Assembly (NCBI RefSeq): GCF_001719165.1
Contig: NZ_CP017057.1
Span: forward strand, 248,001 to 312,000
Reading direction: 5' to 3'
Length of the DNA: 64,000 nt
From: Erythrobacter litoralis
GTDB taxonomy: Bacteria > Pseudomonadota > Alphaproteobacteria > Sphingomonadales > Sphingomonadaceae
Both the position numbers and the translations under genes were made by a program. The notes under the pieces are model-generated. The model did not search any database. It worked only from the letters and a program-made list of their open reading frames with translations, and was not told where the DNA came from. This document shows positions 44,970 through 53,201 of the stretch, piece after piece (positions within the stretch are counted from its first letter, which is position 1; each line of letters begins with the position of its first letter).

Positions 44970-45005
44970 CGGTTAATGCGCCACAACCGGTCAATGCGCA
45001 ACAAT
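44970..45005. repeat. Tandem 18-bp direct repeats, possible operator
   Basis: CGGTTAATGCGCCACAAC is followed directly by CGGTCAATGCGCAACAAT (15 of 18 identical). The flanking CATTCGGTT recurs at about 45047-45055. The pair lies 85 bp before the winged-helix gene at 45090 and is a candidate binding site for that regulator or for a flagellar master regulator. Confidence 0.5.
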
Positions 45006-45089
45006 TTGCTCACGGTTTGCCTCAAATGCCTTTCCGACTGGCGCCATTCGGTTTAAAGTTGCCAATAGAAATCGTCGAAAGGGTCTGTT

Positions 45090-45566
45090 GTGAAGGGTCG
45101 CGAAATTTCAAATTCAACCTCTACTGCCAGACAAGGCGTCTTTAAGAAAGCTGCTGGCGATGCGATCGCAGATCGGATCGAAGCTATAGCTCTCGAAGTA
45201 AGGGGAATTGGCAGTCCTGACGGAGAGGTTTTGGCCAGCAGCGAGACGCTTAGTGCTTTAGCGTCTGCTTTACAGCAATCACGAAGAAAGATCGACGAGA
45301 TCTTCGAGCTTGACGGTTTCGCTGTTAGCCCCGCTTGTGATGTAGTGCTCGAACTGTTTCAGGCTCGTGTAAGAGGCGCTCCATTGTCAGTCCTCGCTTT
45401 GTGTGAAGCTCTGAGCTGTCCTTCTTCTGTTGCTCTTCGTTGGCTCGAAGTTTTGGAAAGCAGGCAATTGCTTGTAAAGATGAGCGTCGGTACTGAAAGT
45501 GAGAGCGTGGCCCTGACAGAGAAGGGTTTCCTTAGAACTGCACGGGCCCTTCAATTGCATCTCTGA
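45090..45566 (+). CDS. Winged-helix (MarR-like) DNA-binding protein
   Basis: The 158-residue product has a polar N-terminus and a helical segment (SETLSALASALQQSRRKIDE). A winged-helix domain follows: VVLELFQARVRGAPLSVLAL, CEALSCPSSVALRWLEVLES, RQLLVKMSVGTESESVALTE and a final helix. The order helix, recognition helix, beta wing fits MarR/ArsR-type regulators. The start is GTG 45090 with GAAAGGG about 10 bp upstream. It stands at the edge of the flagellar island and may regulate it; no ligand site is evident. Confidence 0.7.
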   Translation: MKGREISNSTSTARQGVFKKAAGDAIADRIEAIALEVRGIGSPDGEVLASSETLSALASALQQSRRKIDEIFELDGFAVSPACDVVLELFQARVRGAPLSVLALCEALSCPSSVALRWLEVLESRQLLVKMSVGTESESVALTEKGFLRTARALQLHL

Positions 45567-45780
45567 AGCCGATGCCGGAAGCCAACGAGATTGTTAATAG
45601 ATTGCGGAATGCAGCAACATTTCTAGTTGCCGCGGCCTTCGCTTTATCGAAGTGCGGGAATGCGGTTACCCAAGAAAGGGTTGGAATTTAAAAAAGCGGT
45701 TTTCGACTTTTTATTATATAAGGGCGTTTCCGAATGCCCCGAAGACAGATTGATTCACTAAAATCTGCGACACTTTGCAG

Positions 45781-46380
45781 ATGAATGCTGCCGCAACCAC
45801 CAGATCGAACGAGAGAATTTTCTGCCAAAGAAGCTTCGGGCGGGCAGAGCTGGGCTTGCGAACTTTCGTCGCGACTACATCGGGCACCGTACGCTGCCTG
45901 GTAGTCGATTTATCCCTTGGTGGAGCGAAAATTCAACCCGAGCATTCGATCGAAGCAGGCTCAGACTTATGGCTAACCCTTGGCAACCTGAAAGTGTTCG
46001 GGACAACTCGTTGGGCGATTGGCGATGTCATCGGCATTCAGTTCGACGAGAAGCTGCCCAAGGCCTTCATTTTGCACCTCCAAGGCGGCAGTGTAGACCC
46101 AGAAGAGCTCGCGGCCGCCGAAGCGATGCTAGCCGCGCGTGACTGGGTTGTCGGTAAGCCCAGCGATTGCAAAAAAAGTGAGCGGATCGCCAAGGTCCTG
46201 GGTCAAGCCAGCGATGCGTCGCTTATTGGCACTCGTCAGGCGATAGCCCAGCCTGGGCCAAGGTCGCGGTCGTCTCGTCGCCGTTTCACGGAATGGCTCG
46301 ATAGGCGGACGTCAATCCTCGTTGTGTTGTCAGCCTTGCTCGGTGGATTATTAGGTCTGGCGAGCCTCTTTATCTTCTGA
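45781..46380 (+). CDS. PilZ-domain protein with C-terminal membrane anchor
   Basis: The 199-residue product begins with a PilZ domain: FCQRSFGRAELGLRTFVATT, D-L-S-L-G-G in VVDLSLGGAKIQPE, then the closing strand GDVIGIQFDEKLPKAF at about residue 95. A linker with basic residues (RSRSSRRRFTEWLDRRT) leads to a C-terminal transmembrane helix (SILVVLSALLGGLLGLASLF). It is probably an inner-membrane c-di-GMP sensor for the flagellar system. ATG 45781 is chosen; a TTG two codons upstream is possible. The 214-bp gap before it is AT-rich and may hold its promoter. Confidence 0.78.
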   Translation: MNAAATTRSNERIFCQRSFGRAELGLRTFVATTSGTVRCLVVDLSLGGAKIQPEHSIEAGSDLWLTLGNLKVFGTTRWAIGDVIGIQFDEKLPKAFILHLQGGSVDPEELAAAEAMLAARDWVVGKPSDCKKSERIAKVLGQASDASLIGTRQAIAQPGPRSRSSRRRFTEWLDRRTSILVVLSALLGGLLGLASLFIF

Positions 46381-46512
46381 GTATCGAGGTTTTCCTTACT
46401 GGCTCGTGGTTTGCTCGCCATAGTGCGGGGCCCTGTGTCACGAAGAGTAGCTGGGGCAGGGGCGAAGCGATAATCACAAAGGGGGGCGCCAAGTGCCGTA
46501 AGACCTGCGCTC

Positions 46513-46534
46513 AAAAAAACCAACATTTTTTGGC
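46513..46534 (-). terminator. Weak candidate terminator downstream of fliA
   Basis: On the minus strand GCCAAAAAATGTTGG is followed by TTTTTTTG. The stem is only 4-5 bp, so this is a weak hairpin with a strong T run. It lies about 55 bp after the fliA stop in an otherwise empty 207-bp gap. Confidence 0.35.
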
Positions 46535-46587
46535 TCGCCCACGCACACACAACATAAACCCGGGAAGCAGATGGGTCGATTTCCTCG

Positions 46588-47325
46588 TCAACGAATCTGT
46601 TCAATAAGCGTTCTTAGATCGGCAAGTGCCTTTGCCCGAAGCTGGTGCACCCGCGGCACACTCACGCTAAGCACGGCTGCGATTTCAGTGAGATTTAGTT
46701 CTTCGACGAAGAACAATTGAAGGACCAATTTGAGCCGTTCAGGCAACTCGGCCATGGCATTCACTAATAAGTTACGATCCTCGGCCTCGCAGAGCAATTC
46801 AAAAGGATCGGGATCCTCGCTCGCAAATGCTACGTTGCCATCATCATATTCCTCACTGATCGAGCTGATTGTAATGCCTGACGCTTCGATATCGAGCAAT
46901 TCGCGATCGCTCAGGTTCATAGCCTTTGAAACTTCGCCACGATCTGGTTCGCGTCCCAGCTCCGTACGCAATTTCTCGAGGGTTTGCTCGTAGCGAACGC
47001 GCTTGCGCCTGGCTAATCTACTGTCGTGCCGGTTGCGCCGGACTTGATCGAGCATCGCCCCACGGACACGAATTTTCGCATATGCTGCGAAACCGTCTTC
47101 GGTCGGTCCGGAATGCCGGTGCGCGCATTCGGTAAGTGCCACGATGCCAGCCTGCATTAGATCTTCCACCTCGAGTCCGTCGCGACCGGCCCCATAGATG
47201 TGCCAAGCAGATCGCCGGACAAGCGGCAAAAATTGCCGCACGCGGCGTTTGACGTCATCCTGCGAAACAGAAGCATAGGTGGCAGAATAGGCTTTAGCAG
47301 CAAATGCGCGTGGATCGTGCTTCAT
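46588..47325 (-). CDS. fliA: Flagellar sigma factor FliA (sigma-28)
   Basis: The 245-residue sigma factor has region 2 (HIYGAGRDGLEVEDLMQAGI, FAAYAKIRVRGAMLDQVRRN), region 3 (RTELGREPDRGEVSKAMNLS) and region 4 (LFFVEELNLTEIAAVLSVSV, PRVHQLRAKALADLR). The D-x-x-R-R-N segment and length fit FliA rather than RpoH or RpoD. It overlaps the flhA stop by 4 bp and is the last gene of the transglycosylase-flhA-fliA operon. FlgM, its predicted anti-sigma factor, is encoded 3.6 kb away. Confidence 0.92.
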   Translation of the reverse strand: MKHDPRAFAAKAYSATYASVSQDDVKRRVRQFLPLVRRSAWHIYGAGRDGLEVEDLMQAGIVALTECAHRHSGPTEDGFAAYAKIRVRGAMLDQVRRNRHDSRLARRKRVRYEQTLEKLRTELGREPDRGEVSKAMNLSDRELLDIEASGITISSISEEYDDGNVAFASEDPDPFELLCEAEDRNLLVNAMAELPERLKLVLQLFFVEELNLTEIAAVLSVSVPRVHQLRAKALADLRTLIEQIR

Positions 47326-49484
47326 GCGGCGACCTCATTGCGATTAGACGACGAAGAATCGGACAAGGTTTCGTCGCTGGGAGATGCTGCGCCATTCGAG
47401 CCACCTATTATCCCAACGACTTCGACTGTCTGCGAGGCGGGAAGTTCGTTGATTGAAATCACGAGGCATCCGCGTGCACGATGCTTGAGCAAAGCAGCAA
47501 GGGCGCGCCTCGCGGGAGGCTGCACGATAAGAGCAATAGGGCCCGCCTGCTCGGTTAGAAGACGATTTACTGTTTTTACGATCATGCTGCCGCAATCCGG
47601 CTCAATGAGCGGTTGGCCCGTGCCAGGATCGACCATGCCCCCAAGGATCGCGGACTCTAGCGAGGCATCGAGCGTTGCGACCTTGAGCTGCTCGCCCGGC
47701 GGACAAACCCTCGCAACAAGTCGCGCGCCGAAATCAGCTCGTATTGCGTCGATGAGCGTGTCGAAATCCTGTGTTTTCTGCAGCGCTAGAGCGAGACTAG
47801 TGAAGAGAGGTTGCGGATGAGCAAGGCCGATCCCATCGGCCAAAAGCGCGCGCAGGATACGGGTCAGAGCCGCGAGAGAAAGCGGGTCGGGATGGACGGC
47901 CTCGACCAAGGCGGGTGCGTGTAGTTTGAGTTCGTCAAGCCACTCTCGCACTTCTTCCGGACCCAGTAATTGATGCGCTTCGCCTAGCAACGCCTGGTTG
48001 GCATGCGTGCCAATCACTGTGCTGGCGTCCACAACCATGAAGCCCTCGGCAATGGCTTGGTCGCGCAGGGCGGGCTCGATCCACAAGGCCGGGCAATTGA
48101 AGCTCGGGTCGTGAGTGGGCTCTCCATGTAATCCCATGTCTTCGTGCGATCGGCCCGAGCGCACATCGCCGGCGTCAATTGCGAGGAGCTTCCCTGCACG
48201 CACGGTGCCGCGCGCAATGCTGATCCCGCCCATAAGCACCGCATAATCGCATGCTCCGAGGTCAAGCGAGTCGCGAATACGGAACTGGGGCAGGACAAAG
48301 CCAAGGTCGCGCGATAGCTGCTTTCGGATACCCGTGATGCGCGTTGCGAGCAGCGCTCCCTTCTCCTTGTCCACTAGATGCAAAAGGCCATAGCCGAGCT
48401 CTATAGTAACCAGTGTCTGGTCGCTCACATCTGCGAGCTCGATCGCATCTGGCGAAGGACCCTCGATCGGCTCATGGGCAGGGGTCGGTTCGGCAGACTT
48501 GCGACGCAAGTGCCACCAGATGCCTCCTGCAACCGCCGCTCCTGGTAGGAAGATGGACTGCGGCATAGCGGGAACAAGGCCAATTGCAGCAAGGATGACC
48601 GCAACCGGCAACCAGCCCCTAGCATCTGAGAATTGCCTGCCGATCTGGCCAGTCAGATCGCTCTTGTCCGAAACCCGGGTGACTATCGCGGCTGCTGCTA
48701 TTGAGAGCAGTAGGGCAGGAACTTGCGCGACTAGCGCATCGCCGACGGCAAGCGTCACATAAAGCTCGCCAGCTTCGGTGGCAGTGAGGCCATGACTGAC
48801 CATGCCGAGCGCAAAGCCGGCGATGATATTGACCCCGAGGATCAGCAGAGCTGCTAGGGCATCGCCTTTGACAAACTTCGAGGCGCCATCCATCGAACCA
48901 TAGAAATCGGCTTCGACTGAGACTTGTGAACGTCGATCGCGAGCTTCCTCGGAACTTATAAGCCCTGCAGCAATATCCGCGTCGATCGCCATCTGCTTGC
49001 CAGGCAAAGCGTCGAGAACGAACCGTGCCGAAACTTCCGAAACGCGCCCTGCTCCCTTTGTCACGACGATCATATTGATGATCATCAGGATGCAGAACAC
49101 GAATAGGCCGACGGCAAAATTCCCGCCGACAAGGAACTCGCCGAAGCTCTCGATCACCTGTCCAGCCGCCGCGCCGCCCTCGTGACCAGCTACCAGCACC
49201 ACTCGCGTCGATGCAACGTTGAGCGCGAGTCGCAGCAAAGTTGCGAAAAGCAGCACCGTGGGAAAAGACGAAAACTCGACAGGGGTCCGAGCATTCAGCG
49301 CAACCATAAGCACGGCGACGGATATGGCGATATTGAGTACGAAAAAGATATCAAGCAGGACTGGAGGAATGGGAAGCACCATCAAGGCAAAGAGCGCGAA
49401 GATGCCGACCGGCAATGCCATTGCCGCGGGCGCCAGCCGCAGCCGTTCAATGATTGCAGATCCGTTCGAGACAGCGGTGGTCAC
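47322..49484 (-). CDS. flhA: Flagellar export apparatus protein FlhA
   Basis: FlhA is the large inner-membrane gate of the flagellar type III secretion system. The 720-residue product has an N-terminal multi-span region (ALFALMVLPIPPVLLDIFFV, NARTPVEFSSFPTVLLFATL), the FHIPEP-like loop (FVLDALPGKQMAIDADIAAG) and a cytoplasmic domain (FRIRDSLDLGACDYAVLMGG). Length is normal. It overlaps the transglycosylase stop and the fliA start by ATGA. No flhB or fliPQR gene is in the window. Confidence 0.96.
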   Translation of the reverse strand: MTTAVSNGSAIIERLRLAPAAMALPVGIFALFALMVLPIPPVLLDIFFVLNIAISVAVLMVALNARTPVEFSSFPTVLLFATLLRLALNVASTRVVLVAGHEGGAAAGQVIESFGEFLVGGNFAVGLFVFCILMIINMIVVTKGAGRVSEVSARFVLDALPGKQMAIDADIAAGLISSEEARDRRSQVSVEADFYGSMDGASKFVKGDALAALLILGVNIIAGFALGMVSHGLTATEAGELYVTLAVGDALVAQVPALLLSIAAAAIVTRVSDKSDLTGQIGRQFSDARGWLPVAVILAAIGLVPAMPQSIFLPGAAVAGGIWWHLRRKSAEPTPAHEPIEGPSPDAIELADVSDQTLVTIELGYGLLHLVDKEKGALLATRITGIRKQLSRDLGFVLPQFRIRDSLDLGACDYAVLMGGISIARGTVRAGKLLAIDAGDVRSGRSHEDMGLHGEPTHDPSFNCPALWIEPALRDQAIAEGFMVVDASTVIGTHANQALLGEAHQLLGPEEVREWLDELKLHAPALVEAVHPDPLSLAALTRILRALLADGIGLAHPQPLFTSLALALQKTQDFDTLIDAIRADFGARLVARVCPPGEQLKVATLDASLESAILGGMVDPGTGQPLIEPDCGSMIVKTVNRLLTEQAGPIALIVQPPARRALAALLKHRARGCLVISINELPASQTVEVVGIIGGSNGAASPSDETLSDSSSSNRNEVAA

Positions 49485-50512
49485 AGTCCAAACTCCTTGA
49501 GCCGGTCATATGCGTGCCGGACCTGTTCCTGCGTGGCGGAATTTTCGCCTGCCGGTGCCAAGAACGTCGCGTAGAGAATTTGCGAAATCGGGGCCCTACC
49601 GCTCACGGATGCGCCGATTGCCGAACCGCTAGCGCGAGTTGTTTCCAGAGATGGAAGGGAAGGTCGCTGGCGGGGGGGGGCGAACGATCCATCGGCCATG
49701 GCAAGGTCTACCTGAGGTGCTCTCGGGCTGGGCTCTGTTTGTTGGATAACCGCATGGACGCGCCTGCGTGCAGACCCGAGCGCCCCCTCAAGCTTTGTTG
49801 ATAGATGTTCGAGGACGCCGGCAAGGCTTCGCGGACTGCCGCTCCTCTCATAGAATACTGCTCTGTTGGCTGCCGCCGGTCGAGCAAAGAGCGCTACTGC
49901 GTTCTGCGTTGGATCTTTGGTCATCGCCGACAGGAATCTACCCGCTCCCTCGGCACCGAGGAAATGCGCGAGGTAGAGCTCGGCAGGATCCGGCTCGCGC
50001 CCTAGAATAGGTGTCAGGAAATCGCGATTATCCTCGGCTAGACTTGCCGCCATTAACGCCGCCACCTGCGGGTTTTCGCGAAGCGCCAGGATTGCCTCGC
50101 GCTTGGCAGGAGCGGCAACATGCGCTTGGCCGCGCGCATTGATCCCGATTTCAGCGGCGATATTACCGAGACCAAACCGGCTGCCGTGTTTGCGCAGCGT
50201 TTGCAGCCATGTGCTGTCGATGAATTGATAAAGGCCCTTAGCGCTCGATGTGCGAGCCTTTGCGGAAGGGTCCATGGAGGACTCGACCTGCGCTTGCGCA
50301 ATCAGAAAATTGAAATCTATGCCCGTTTTTCGGGAAGCCTTCGCGATGGCCGCTTCGATGGGGTCGCGCGCGTGTACGGTTTTCGACGCACGCGCCGGGT
50401 CTTCCCCGCCGCGTTTCAGTTCGTCTCGCGCGCTTTCATAGGAGCGCGACGCCGCTTCGAACGCGACCCGGATCCCGCCAGAGGGGTACGATATGGCAGG
50501 TGGTTGGCTCAC
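49481..50512 (-). CDS. Lytic transglycosylase (SLT domain), flagellar
   Basis: The 343-residue protein has an SLT domain at about residues 50-200: ASRKTGIDFNFLIAQAQVES (catalytic Glu), AKARTSSAKGLYQFIDSTWL, and DPAELYLAHFLGAEGAGRFL. A Pro/Ser-rich C-terminal part follows. It should cut the peptidoglycan for the rod, a job FlgJ cannot do here because FlgJ has only its rod-binding half. There is no signal peptide, unlike usual transglycosylases. The GTG start at 50512 is tentative. It has its own sigma-54 promoter and leads the flhA-fliA operon. Confidence 0.85.
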   Translation of the reverse strand: MSQPPAISYPSGGIRVAFEAASRSYESARDELKRGGEDPARASKTVHARDPIEAAIAKASRKTGIDFNFLIAQAQVESSMDPSAKARTSSAKGLYQFIDSTWLQTLRKHGSRFGLGNIAAEIGINARGQAHVAAPAKREAILALRENPQVAALMAASLAEDNRDFLTPILGREPDPAELYLAHFLGAEGAGRFLSAMTKDPTQNAVALFARPAAANRAVFYERSGSPRSLAGVLEHLSTKLEGALGSARRRVHAVIQQTEPSPRAPQVDLAMADGSFAPPRQRPSLPSLETTRASGSAIGASVSGRAPISQILYATFLAPAGENSATQEQVRHAYDRLKEFGL

Positions 50513-50569
50513 TGCAGTTCCGCTCGGTCTGGCAACGCCGCAGAACGGCGGCGCTTTCAGAACCCACGT

Positions 50570-50586
50570 AGCAAAAAGCGTGCCAA
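50570..50586 (-). promoter_or_regulatory. Sigma-54 promoter of transglycosylase-flhA-fliA
   Basis: On the minus strand TTGGCACG-cttt-TTGCT is a complete -24/-12 match, with the GG pair at 50583-50584, the GC pair at 50571-50572 and 10-bp spacing. Transcription would start near 50559, about 47 bp before the transglycosylase start. Confidence 0.85.
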
Positions 50587-50630
50587 TTCGAGTTCATTCG
50601 GTCGTGGTGAGCCACAATGCAATTTTGGGC

Positions 50631-50972
50631 CTATCCGATTGCGCGCCCGTAAGTGCAACGCACTTGGTTCGGGTCTCCCAGTGCTTCGATGCGCGCTGCA
50701 ACATTGGCAGCAAGCAGGTTGCGAACTCGGCGGTTAACCTCGTTGAGCCTGCTCGCCGTCAAGGCAAGCTCCCTAGTCTCTGGGTCCAGCGTGTAACCAA
50801 CGCTCGGCCTCAGAACGTCGCACAGGCTTTCTTTGTCACGCGCGCAATCCGATATTGCTTCCGGCTCTAGCGAGGCAAGCGCTTGCCGCTCTGCCTCGAG
50901 TACGGCAATCATCTGCCGCAATTTGCCGGCAAGGTCACTCGGAGTTTCGTGCGCCATTATCTCGTCTTTCAT
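50631..50972 (-). CDS. flgN: FlgN-like flagellar chaperone
   Basis: The 113-residue helical protein has the pattern of FlgN, the export chaperone of FlgK and FlgL: LAGKLRQMIAVLEAERQALA, AISDCARDKESLCDVLRPSV, LTASRLNEVNRRVRNLLAAN. It overlaps flgM by ATGA, as in many flgM-flgN operons, which strengthens the call. The stop lies just before the transglycosylase promoter. Sequence conservation of FlgN is low, so the name rests partly on position. Confidence 0.78.
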   Translation of the reverse strand: MKDEIMAHETPSDLAGKLRQMIAVLEAERQALASLEPEAISDCARDKESLCDVLRPSVGYTLDPETRELALTASRLNEVNRRVRNLLAANVAARIEALGDPNQVRCTYGRAIG

Positions 50973-51271
50973 CGAGGCAACTCGAAGCTAATCTGGGCTG
51001 CGATCATCGCGTCTGCGATTTTGGTCGGGACAAGCGGGTAGGATCCATCCTGCAACGCCGCGCGAATTTGTTCTACGCGTTCCCGGTCGATCGGCGGAGT
51101 GACGGCATCGACTTCGCTGCGGACTTCGATGCTGACCCCACGCGCAGCAGCTTGCTTCGCCTGGTCGGTAGAAGCCGAGGCCTTTCGTGCGGTTGGCTGG
51201 GTCCGGTCGGTCTCCGAAAGAGAGCGGGCGGAACTGACGCCTTGCAACTTGCTCAATTCGACAGAGGGCAT
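50969..51271 (-). CDS. flgM: Anti-sigma-28 factor FlgM
   Basis: The 100-residue product has a disordered N-terminus (VSSARSLSETDRTQPTARKA) and the conserved FlgM C-terminus VDAVTPPIDRERVEQIRAAL followed by GSYPLVPTKIADAMIAAQ. It should bind FliA until the hook is complete and is then exported. GCAGGAGA lies 7 bp before the ATG. A TAAACTTA...GCCGTC pattern upstream is a weak sigma-28 candidate with 1-bp-short spacing. Confidence 0.9.
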   Translation of the reverse strand: MPSVELSKLQGVSSARSLSETDRTQPTARKASASTDQAKQAAARGVSIEVRSEVDAVTPPIDRERVEQIRAALQDGSYPLVPTKIADAMIAAQISFELPR

Positions 51272-51349
51272 CTCGGGTCTCCTGCAAGAATCCTGTTACC
51301 CAGGACGGCCAAGTTTAGGTAAGTTTAAGTCTGATATCCGGTTCTAGTG

Positions 51350-51910
51350 TCATCCCGCTGGAACGACAGCTAGCCCTGGTCTTTCAATTCGGGCATGCAG
51401 CGGCTCAGCCTTGCGCGAAGTTCGCACAAAAATCCAGTCGCCCGCCGCTCCGCTCTCCATCGCCTCGCCAGCTTGTTGAACCGAAAAGCCTCGTCCGCGG
51501 ATCAATATGGTGAGGGCATCACCGCGCTTCACGACGTTATTGCGTGCCGCCTGTCCTTGTAGGGGACTGGTGGCAATAAAGATGCGCCAGCTCTCGGGGC
51601 CGCTGCAGGAAACCTGAACAGTGCTTCGCGCGGTGCCGAACCATTCGGTGAGAAGCGGCTCCGCACATGCCGCCAGCCGAAGGCGACGATCCGAAGGCAG
51701 GCGCGGTCCGCCCGGTTTTCCAACTTCTGCGCCTGTGAAGGCGATTACCGCCTCATCGATTTCGCTGGGGTCGATATGGCTGCCTGCTGGAGCACCGCCA
51801 GCGGCCGCTACTGGAAGGCTGAGACACCAAAGAGCCCCAATCGCCAATGACGTTCGCCAACGGACGCTCGCGATACGCCTCGCGGTTTTGCGAGAGGAAT
51901 CTTTCATCAT
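51350..51910 (-). CDS. flgA: Flagellar P-ring assembly chaperone FlgA
   Basis: The 186-residue exported protein has an N-terminal signal segment (WRTSLAIGALWCLSLPVAAA). The SAF / FlgA domain follows, with LRLAACAEPLLTEWFGTARS, VVKRGDALTILIRGRGFSVQ and QAGEAMESGAAGDWIFVRTS. It assists polymerisation of FlgI. The first of two adjacent ATGs (51910) is preferred, with GGAG 7 bp upstream. A sigma-54 promoter lies 40 bp upstream. Confidence 0.92.
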   Translation of the reverse strand: MMKDSSRKTARRIASVRWRTSLAIGALWCLSLPVAAAGGAPAGSHIDPSEIDEAVIAFTGAEVGKPGGPRLPSDRRLRLAACAEPLLTEWFGTARSTVQVSCSGPESWRIFIATSPLQGQAARNNVVKRGDALTILIRGRGFSVQQAGEAMESGAAGDWIFVRTSRKAEPLHARIERPGLAVVPAG

Positions 51911-51950
51911 CGAAGGTCTCCGTGCTTCTTTAATCTACCACCGGAAGAGA

Positions 51951-51967
51951 AGCAAGAGTCATGCCAA
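51951..51967 (-). promoter_or_regulatory. Sigma-54 promoter of flgA
   Basis: On the minus strand TTGGCATG-actc-TTGCT matches the -24/-12 consensus with one base change. The GG pair is at 51964-51965 and the GC pair at 51952-51953. Transcription would begin near 51940, about 30 bp before the flgA ATG; flgM-flgN may be read from here too. Confidence 0.8.
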
Positions 51968-52091
51968 TTCTGTGGTCGGCTCCTGCAAACGCGAGCTAAG
52001 GACTTTTCCCAAGTCCGAAACCGTGAACGCCTTAAGCAAACCTTGATTATGGAGCCGCTTAACTCTGGTGACTTGCTGGGAGGCCTTGGAG

Positions 52092-53201
52092 GTGCCCTAT
52101 CCTCAATTTCTGCGCTCCGGCGCGCGCGATCGATTGATCCGGGCGACCCGGACTGGTCCAACTGCGGAAGAGCAATCCGCTCCTCCCTCGCGCGCGGTGG
52201 AAGCGCAAAAAGAACTGCTCGAGCGGATCGGCGATTTCGTCATTGAGCACGGGCTTGGCGTCAACTCAGCCAATCTCGCCGCGATCTGCGCCGCCTTGTC
52301 CGGCGCGGATGCCGAGCTCGCGCAGGCTTTTACAGCTCGGGAATTGTCGGGTGAACCGATCGACCAGCGATGGCTTGATACGCTTGCAAGGCTTGATCCG
52401 GGAACGAATGGACGCATAGCCGAGCTCGAGCAGCTCATGGATAAACTTGAGTATTCGCTCATGCGGTTCGCCCAAACGACCAAGATGGCGCAGGATGAAA
52501 CCAGCGACCACCGCGGTGCGCTGGGTGCGCAGATCGAGGCAATCGCTGACGTCGCGGCGCCCGGCGGGATGGTCGCGGAACTTGATCGGGTGGTGGAGCT
52601 GTCAAGGGCAGTGCTCGAGCGCATCGAACGGGTCGAGCAAGCTATGGAACGTAGTCAGGACGAGGCGCGGCGGCTGCGCGCCAGCCTCGCTACGGCACGG
52701 ATGGAAGCGGACGTCGACCATCTGACAAGGCTGCCAAATCGCCGAGCCTTTGAACGGCGATTGGTGTCGGCGGCTAGCGAGGCCCGGTCGAAGTCTGAGC
52801 CGCTTTGCATCGGCTTTTGCGATGTTGATCGGTTCAAGCAGATCAACGATCGGTATGGTCATGATGCCGGCGATCGTGTCCTGTGCACGATTGCCGACAC
52901 ACTCAGTGAGCACGCAAGCGATCAATGCTTCGTCGCGCGGCACGGCGGTGAAGAATTTGTCGTGCTTTTCTATGGACTGGACAAGCAGGCTGCGCTTGCC
53001 AAGCTTGACAGCATCCGGCGTGCGCAGGCGGCCAGGAGACTGCGTGATCGGTTCACCGGTCAGCCGTTCGGGCAGATCACCTTCTCGGCTGGTATTGCCG
53101 AGGTAACCGAAGACAGCGATACGCGTTCCGCGCTCGCACGGGCGGATGCCGCCTTGTACCAAGCCAAGGCGGCCGGTCGGAACCGCGTCGTTTTCATCTA
53201 G
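52092..53201 (+). CDS. Diguanylate cyclase (GGDEF domain)
   Basis: The 369-residue product has a helical N-terminal sensory part (GDFVIEHGLGVNSANLAAIC and onward) and a coiled segment (ELSRAVLERIERVEQAMERS). A GGDEF domain follows: DHLTRLPNRRAFERRLV, CIGFCDVDRFKQINDRYGHD, and the active site ARHGGEEFVVLF. The I-site RxxD is replaced by SDQC, so product inhibition is unlikely. It makes c-di-GMP. GTG 52092 has GGGAGG 8 bp upstream; GTG 52068 is an alternative. It sits inside the flagellar island next to PilZ-encoding genes. Confidence 0.85.
   Translation: MPYPQFLRSGARDRLIRATRTGPTAEEQSAPPSRAVEAQKELLERIGDFVIEHGLGVNSANLAAICAALSGADAELAQAFTARELSGEPIDQRWLDTLARLDPGTNGRIAELEQLMDKLEYSLMRFAQTTKMAQDETSDHRGALGAQIEAIADVAAPGGMVAELDRVVELSRAVLERIERVEQAMERSQDEARRLRASLATARMEADVDHLTRLPNRRAFERRLVSAASEARSKSEPLCIGFCDVDRFKQINDRYGHDAGDRVLCTIADTLSEHASDQCFVARHGGEEFVVLFYGLDKQAALAKLDSIRRAQAARRLRDRFTGQPFGQITFSAGIAEVTEDSDTRSALARADAALYQAKAAGRNRVVFI

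Larger units (their letters stand above)
43849..45089. other. AT-richer gene-poor junction before the flagellar island
   Basis: These 1,241 bases separate housekeeping genes from the flagellar island and are visibly richer in A and T, with runs such as ATATTTACGCCAAAACATTT. They hold one small leftward ORF (44647-44805), an inverted repeat (44513-44581) and tandem 18-bp repeats (44970-45005), each listed separately. Short open frames between 44100 and 44580 lack ribosome sites or start codons and look like remnants. No tRNA, integrase or IS end was recognised. Confidence 0.6.

Noticed and set aside
51295..51349. Possible sigma-28 promoter of flgM (TAAA ... GCCGTC on the minus strand)
   Set aside because: Spacing is one base short and the -10 part matches only about half of GCCGATAA.
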